NCBI RefSeq assembly: GCF_003425685.1
Contig: NZ_QJKM01000001.1
Coordinates: forward strand, 550,920-614,919
Source: Rhizobium terrae
GTDB lineage: Bacteria; Pseudomonadota; Alphaproteobacteria; Rhizobiales; Rhizobiaceae
Length of the DNA stretch: 64,000 bases
Direction: 5' to 3'
Below the pieces are notes generated by a model. The model did not search any database and was not told the origin of the DNA. It saw only the letters and a list, made by a program, of their open reading frames with translations. This document shows, in pieces, positions 60,674 to 64,000 of the stretch (position 1 is the first letter of the stretch; every line of letters starts with the position of its first letter). Position numbers and translations under genes: made by a program.

Positions 60674-61373
60674 GACCAGAGCTATCCTTGCGCCTCTGCT
60701 CGAAATAAAGAGCGACGACCTCTGTCCTATTGTGGACGCCGAGCTTGGTGATGATGTTGTGGATATGGATTTTCACCGTATGCTCGGACAAGCCCAATGC
60801 TGCGGCGATGATCTTGTTTTGATTGCCCATGGCAACGCGAGCGAGGATTTCATTTTCCCGTTTCGTTAACGTTTCGATGGTTCTTGACCGAGTCTCGCTG
60901 GTGGCCGGCGACAGCTGGCGGCTTTCGCGCTGTTCGTCGTCCCTCTTCCCGGTTAAGGCGTCACGCGAGCGATAGCTGTTTGGCGGAAAATACCTTCCGC
61001 CTTTGAGAATTATCCGAAGTGCAGACAGGAAAACATCGAGGTTGACGTTGAAGGGAATGATTCCTTGAATTTTGTCGAAATCCTGCGCCCGCCGTTGATG
61101 TGCGGCGGCTTCGCTATCGTCGTTGCAGATCAATGCCAGTGTAGCTTCGCCATGCAGGGACGAGAATTCCATCCAATGCGCGCTCAGCACCGGAGCGAAG
61201 GCCGCGTCCGCCAGCACGAGCTGTACCGGATTGTCGAATTCGACCAGGGCCAGGCGAAGGTCGTGAACTGCCGTGACCGAGAGCCATGGAAATTCGCTTT
61301 CGATGGCGGCGGTCATCGCGATTGATATTGTCCCGGGGGAGCAGATGAAGAGCAGCGTCTTGATGGCATTCAT
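60615..61373 (-). CDS. LuxR-family regulator with degenerate receiver domain
   Basis: The start ATG 61373 (MNAIKTLLFICSPG) has GGAAGAGA upstream. Residues about 1-125 have a receiver-like fold, but the acidic pair is replaced by FICSPG and the switch Lys region reads GIIPFNV; an Asp remains in LVLAD. Normal phosphorylation is therefore doubtful. Residues about 165-225 are a GerE/LuxR HTH (LTKRENEILARVAMGNQNKIIAAALGLSEHTVKIHIHNI). Similar regulators control exopolysaccharide and surface genes in rhizobia. It lies upstream of, and divergent from, the Gly-rich gene. Confidence 0.88.
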   Translation of the reverse strand: MNAIKTLLFICSPGTISIAMTAAIESEFPWLSVTAVHDLRLALVEFDNPVQLVLADAAFAPVLSAHWMEFSSLHGEATLALICNDDSEAAAHQRRAQDFDKIQGIIPFNVNLDVFLSALRIILKGGRYFPPNSYRSRDALTGKRDDEQRESRQLSPATSETRSRTIETLTKRENEILARVAMGNQNKIIAAALGLSEHTVKIHIHNIITKLGVHNRTEVVALYFEQRRKDSSGHAHDPNSHQDDSPLTGDEY

Positions 61374-62071
61374 TCTCTTCCAGGCGTAGGCTGCAAAATC
61401 CACACCGGTCCGTTGTGCGTTGCTATGTGGAACTTGCACGACCAGCCCCTCCCTCTATTGAAACCAATCGAACTTTCCTGTCCCCATGTCCTGTCCCGAA
61501 CCGTAAACCAAGTCCGAAACGCTGAGAATAGATCAGACGAATTAGGAATTAGCTCGAATTGGTAGTGATTTGGTCTTGTGGGGCTCGCCAAAGCCAGAAC
61601 AAATCGCGATTTTTGGTGGTCATTTGATCTTCGAAAATAAAACTCTGCACCCCTAAGTGTAAGATGGCTAATCTTGGCCTACCTCTTCTTATTTATATTC
61701 ATACCCAGATTGAATTACGCATTTTCTGCCATAAGCATCGGGCGCTAGCTCGAAATGTTACCTTATCTCTTCCGGCCACTTGGGACACAGTGACGACCAT
61801 TCCGACGCACTAGGCGCGGCGCGCAAAAATCAGCACATGGAAATCGTGGTGCTTTGTAACGAGTTCGGCACCTCGGCAGCGTCCGCTCCAGTTCCTCGGG
61901 AGAAACATGGGAGGAACTCAACAATCAGACATTGCGAGCAATTACCGGCGAACGGTCGCGTTGATGCGTGGCCGTCGCAATAGGAACTTCTGACTTCAAT
62001 CAGCGACAAGCGGCGACCTCCACAGAAGATGAAGGGCGGTCCCGGCGTCGCGATCACAAGAGGATACTGTG
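61374..62071. promoter_or_regulatory. Long divergent intergenic region (luxR and Gly-rich gene)
   Basis: About 700 bp without a convincing gene. It must contain the promoters of both the LuxR-type regulator and the Gln/Asn/Gly-rich gene. AT-rich parts lie at 61500-61750. I could not pick clear -35/-10 boxes or repeats. Confidence 0.4.
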
Positions 62072-63757
62072 ATGGTAGACAGACGCAATCCGTTCGACAC
62101 CTTGTTCGACGATGACGACAGCCAGGAACAACAGCAGCAGCAACAGGAGCAACAACAGCAACAGCAGCAGCAATCCTCCGACCAGAGCCAGGATCAGAGC
62201 AGCGAGTCGACCAATCTCAACGGGAATGGCAACGGCAACCTCAATCTGAGCGGCAACGGCAACCTGAACCTCAACGGTAACGGTAATGCCAACCTGAACG
62301 GCAACTTCAATGAAAATGTCAGCGCCACGACGGTCGACGTAGCCGTCGAAGTCGGCATGGATCTTGAAGGCTATATGCCTGAGGACAACGACTTTGCCGA
62401 TGTCGATATGGATGACAGTTCCATCGACGGCATGTTCAACATCCGCATGGACGACATCCTGAACGGCGCACTGACGGGCGACGGAAACAACGTTGCGAAC
62501 GTGCTTTCGCAGGTCGCCAATATCCAGGATAACGACAAGCTCGATAGTGCCGAAGTCAGTAATGACGGCGACTTCGATATCGATGCCGACCCTGAAGGTG
62601 GGGTTGCGTTTGCGTCCGATGGGATATCGGCCGGTGGCCACGGCGGCAGCGGCGGCAGCAATGCCGATGCAGACGGCGGTGACGGCGGCGATGGCGGTGG
62701 CGCCATCGGCGGCGCTGCTCTCGGAGGCATCGGCCTTGGTGGGCTCGCAGCGAGCATTGCGGCGGGCGGTGAAGGCGACGGCGGCGATTCCGATGGCGGC
62801 GACGGCGACAGCGGCGATGCCGACACCGGCAGTGCCGATGGCGGCAATGGCAACGGCGGACGTGGCGGCAGCGGCGGCGACGGCCTTGGTCTCGGCCTCG
62901 GCTTGGGGCTTGGACTTGGCGCGGGTCTCGCGTTTGCCGGCAATGGCGATGAGGGCGGCAACAGCAACGGCGGCGACGGCGGCGACGGCGGGGAAGCCGG
63001 TGATTCCGAAGGCGGCGAAGCAAGCGATGCCGGCGATGGTGGGAATTCGGCCGGCGGCGATGTCGCGTCCCTCATGGGCAGTCTCGGCCTGATCAACCCG
63101 ATGTTCAACGACGGTGACGGCGGCAATGCCGGTACCGCCGGCAGCGGGGGCGCCAACAACGCCGGTGACGCCGGCGATCCGACTGGTGGTGCAGGTGGTG
63201 CCGGCGGCGCGGCTTCCGGTGGTGGTGCCGGTGGTGCCGGCGGGGATGCCCTCGGTGCTGGTCTGGGCGCCGGCTTCGGCCAGGGTGCTGGCAGCGGTAC
63301 CGGCGGTGACGGTGCGGCAGGCGGTGCAGGCACAGGCGGAGCAGCCACGAGCGGCGATGCCACGAGCGGCGATGCAACAGGCGGCGACGCCTGGGCGGAA
63401 GGCGGAGCTGGCGGCGCAGCACTCAGCGGCGCATGGGCCGACGGCATCGGCGGCGAAGCCTTCGGTGGCTGGGCAATCGGTGGCGCCGGAGCAGCCGGCG
63501 GTGCCGGCGGGATCGCTGCGACCGGATACGGTGGGGAAGGCGGCGACGGCGGCACATGGGGTTCGAACAACGGCGACGACGGTTACGTCACCGGGACGAG
63601 CCATGCTTCGGCCGATGCCTTTGTCGAGACCAGTGCGTTCAACCAGGAAATCGTCATGGGCGCAAACCTGCAGCAGAATGCAATCGACATGACCATCGTC
63701 GGCGGCGACCTGACCAGCACGTCGGTAGGCGAAGATACGAGCGACGGCACCTCCTGA
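62072..63757 (+). CDS. Gln/Asn- and Gly-rich repetitive protein, probable extracellular structural protein (561 aa)
   Basis: The start is ATG 62072 with AGAGGA 7 bp upstream (a GTG precedes it). Residues about 18-43 are almost pure Gln/Glu/Ser; about 48-82 are Asn/Gly/Leu repeats of NLNGNGN type; about 84-185 are a normal acidic region (VDVAVEVGMDLEGY, FADVDMDDSSIDGMFNIRMDDILNG). About 190-520 are Gly-rich with GGDGGDGG and GGAGGAGG runs. The last about 45 residues (FVETSAFNQEIVMGANLQQNAIDMTIVGG) are non-repetitive and could be a secretion or assembly signal. There is no Sec signal. Low-complexity Gln/Asn plus Gly-rich composition recalls adhesive or amyloid-like fibres. Function is not known. 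Confidence 0.7.
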   Translation: MVDRRNPFDTLFDDDDSQEQQQQQQEQQQQQQQQSSDQSQDQSSESTNLNGNGNGNLNLSGNGNLNLNGNGNANLNGNFNENVSATTVDVAVEVGMDLEGYMPEDNDFADVDMDDSSIDGMFNIRMDDILNGALTGDGNNVANVLSQVANIQDNDKLDSAEVSNDGDFDIDADPEGGVAFASDGISAGGHGGSGGSNADADGGDGGDGGGAIGGAALGGIGLGGLAASIAAGGEGDGGDSDGGDGDSGDADTGSADGGNGNGGRGGSGGDGLGLGLGLGLGLGAGLAFAGNGDEGGNSNGGDGGDGGEAGDSEGGEASDAGDGGNSAGGDVASLMGSLGLINPMFNDGDGGNAGTAGSGGANNAGDAGDPTGGAGGAGGAASGGGAGGAGGDALGAGLGAGFGQGAGSGTGGDGAAGGAGTGGAATSGDATSGDATGGDAWAEGGAGGAALSGAWADGIGGEAFGGWAIGGAGAAGGAGGIAATGYGGEGGDGGTWGSNNGDDGYVTGTSHASADAFVETSAFNQEIVMGANLQQNAIDMTIVGGDLTSTSVGEDTSDGTS

Positions 63758-63810
63758 GCGCCGTGATCCTTCTCCGCTCAATCCAGCGATAACGAAACGA
63801 CACACGAGAC

Positions 63811-63835
63811 GGACTGCGCAGCCTCTGCGCAGTCC
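63811..63835 (+). repeat. Perfect hairpin between the Gly-rich gene and the next gene
   Basis: GGACTGCGCAG (63811-63821), loop CCT, CTGCGCAGTCC (63825-63835): an 11-bp perfect stem. No T tract follows, so it may weaken read-through or stabilise the upstream message rather than stop it. Confidence 0.55.
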
Positions 63836-63882
63836 ACCAATTCTGAAATGGCCAGCAGGCATATAGATGAGGGGTCCGTGTC

Positions 63883-64000
63883 ATGACGACCATGGACAAG
63901 GTAACCGAGGAGATTGCCCATTTCATCGGGCTATTCCATACAACGGTCGAAGAAACGCGGCTGAGGGATGCCTATACGGATTTCTTCTATTACGCTGCCA
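63883..64000 (+). CDS. Partial unknown protein, N-terminus only
   Basis: An ATG at 63883 follows GAGGGG and opens 39 codons to the window edge, reading MTTMDKVTEEIAHFIGLF and on to TDFFYYAA. The same strand and the 125-bp gap to the Gly-rich gene suggest an operon. The visible part is helical and mixed-charge, with no family I can name. It may be an export or assembly partner of the Gly-rich protein. Confidence 0.5.
   Translation, partial: MTTMDKVTEEIAHFIGLFHTTVEETRLRDAYTDFFYYAA

Noticed and set aside
62116..62172. CAG/CAA repeat run as a microsatellite or CRISPR-like array
   Set aside because: The run is in frame within a protein, encodes Gln, and has no spacer structure.
62054..63862. A 602-codon minus-strand frame opposite the Gln/Asn/Gly-rich gene
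   Set aside because: It is a mirror of the Gly-codon repeats, with long Ala/Val/Gly and poly-Leu runs and no ribosome site. The plus-strand frame has a good start and a non-repetitive, acidic middle.
1..64000. tRNA, rRNA, CRISPR arrays and intact insertion sequences
   Set aside because: None was seen on either strand by reading for their conserved features; no covariance search could be run.

Overview
The window looks like part of a large repABC replicon (plasmid, megaplasmid or chromid) from a Rhizobiales/Rhizobiaceae bacterium. Three things point there: high GC, a repA-repB-repC cassette with an antisense RNA and two parS-type palindromes (about 52.98-57.17 kb), and a rhizobial-plasmid-type DUF1612/helix-turn-helix protein (58.6 kb). 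No rRNA, tRNA, CRISPR array or intact insertion sequence was seen. One integrase pseudogene and one aldehyde dehydrogenase fragment mark past rearrangement.

Layout. (1) 1-8.6 kb, minus strand: a four-gene block of a protein with a C-terminal Hint domain, a fibronectin-III-repeat protein, a 1120-residue protein of no recognisable family, and the start of an endonuclease/exonuclease/phosphatase-like protein cut by the window edge. I do not recognise this set as a described system. (2) 9.0-17.6 kb: a redox and envelope stress region. It holds an ECF41-type sigma factor with its AhpD-like partner and a matching promoter, an Ohr/OsmC peroxidase, an OmpR/EnvZ-type two-component pair, two alpha/beta hydrolases and a DipZ-like CcdA-thioredoxin fusion. 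GATAC-type repeats at 10-11 bp spacing lie upstream of ohr and between the divergent hydrolase and dipZ genes, suggesting a local regulon. (3) 17.8-26.0 kb: uptake and catabolism of a shikimate/quinate-like compound. A TRAP transporter (DctQMP), an AroE-type dehydrogenase and a QuiC-type 3-dehydroshikimate dehydratase form one operon, divergent from a TetR regulator whose likely operator fills the promoter spacer. A FAD-dependent oxidoreductase converges on tetR.

(4) 26.1-52.6 kb, minus strand: an almost gap-free, about 26 kb extracellular contractile injection system (eCIS, Afp/PVC-like) operon. In transcription order it encodes a small unknown protein, sheath, inner tube, a Cys-pair baseplate-like protein, a disordered protein, a Pvc16-type terminator, a AAA+ ATPase, a small protein, a 1347-residue DUF4157 (eCIS-core) putative metalloprotease/cargo, an Afp7-like tube-adaptor, gpX, gpD, gpV, a PAAR-like tip, gp25, two large baseplate wedge proteins, a gpI-like protein and a DUF6519 protein. 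I found no recognisable tape-measure or receptor-binding fibre gene.

(5) 52.98-60 kb: replication and partition genes, parS sites, an integrase pseudogene and the DUF1612 protein. (6) 60.1-64 kb: a small unknown protein overlapping a LuxR-type regulator with a degenerate receiver domain, then a 561-residue Gln/Asn- and Gly-rich, probably structural protein and the start of a further gene separated from it by a perfect hairpin.

The best candidates for something undescribed are the Hint/FnIII/1120-aa/EEP block, the fibre-less eCIS with its embedded DUF4157 protein, and the Gln/Asn/Gly-rich protein.
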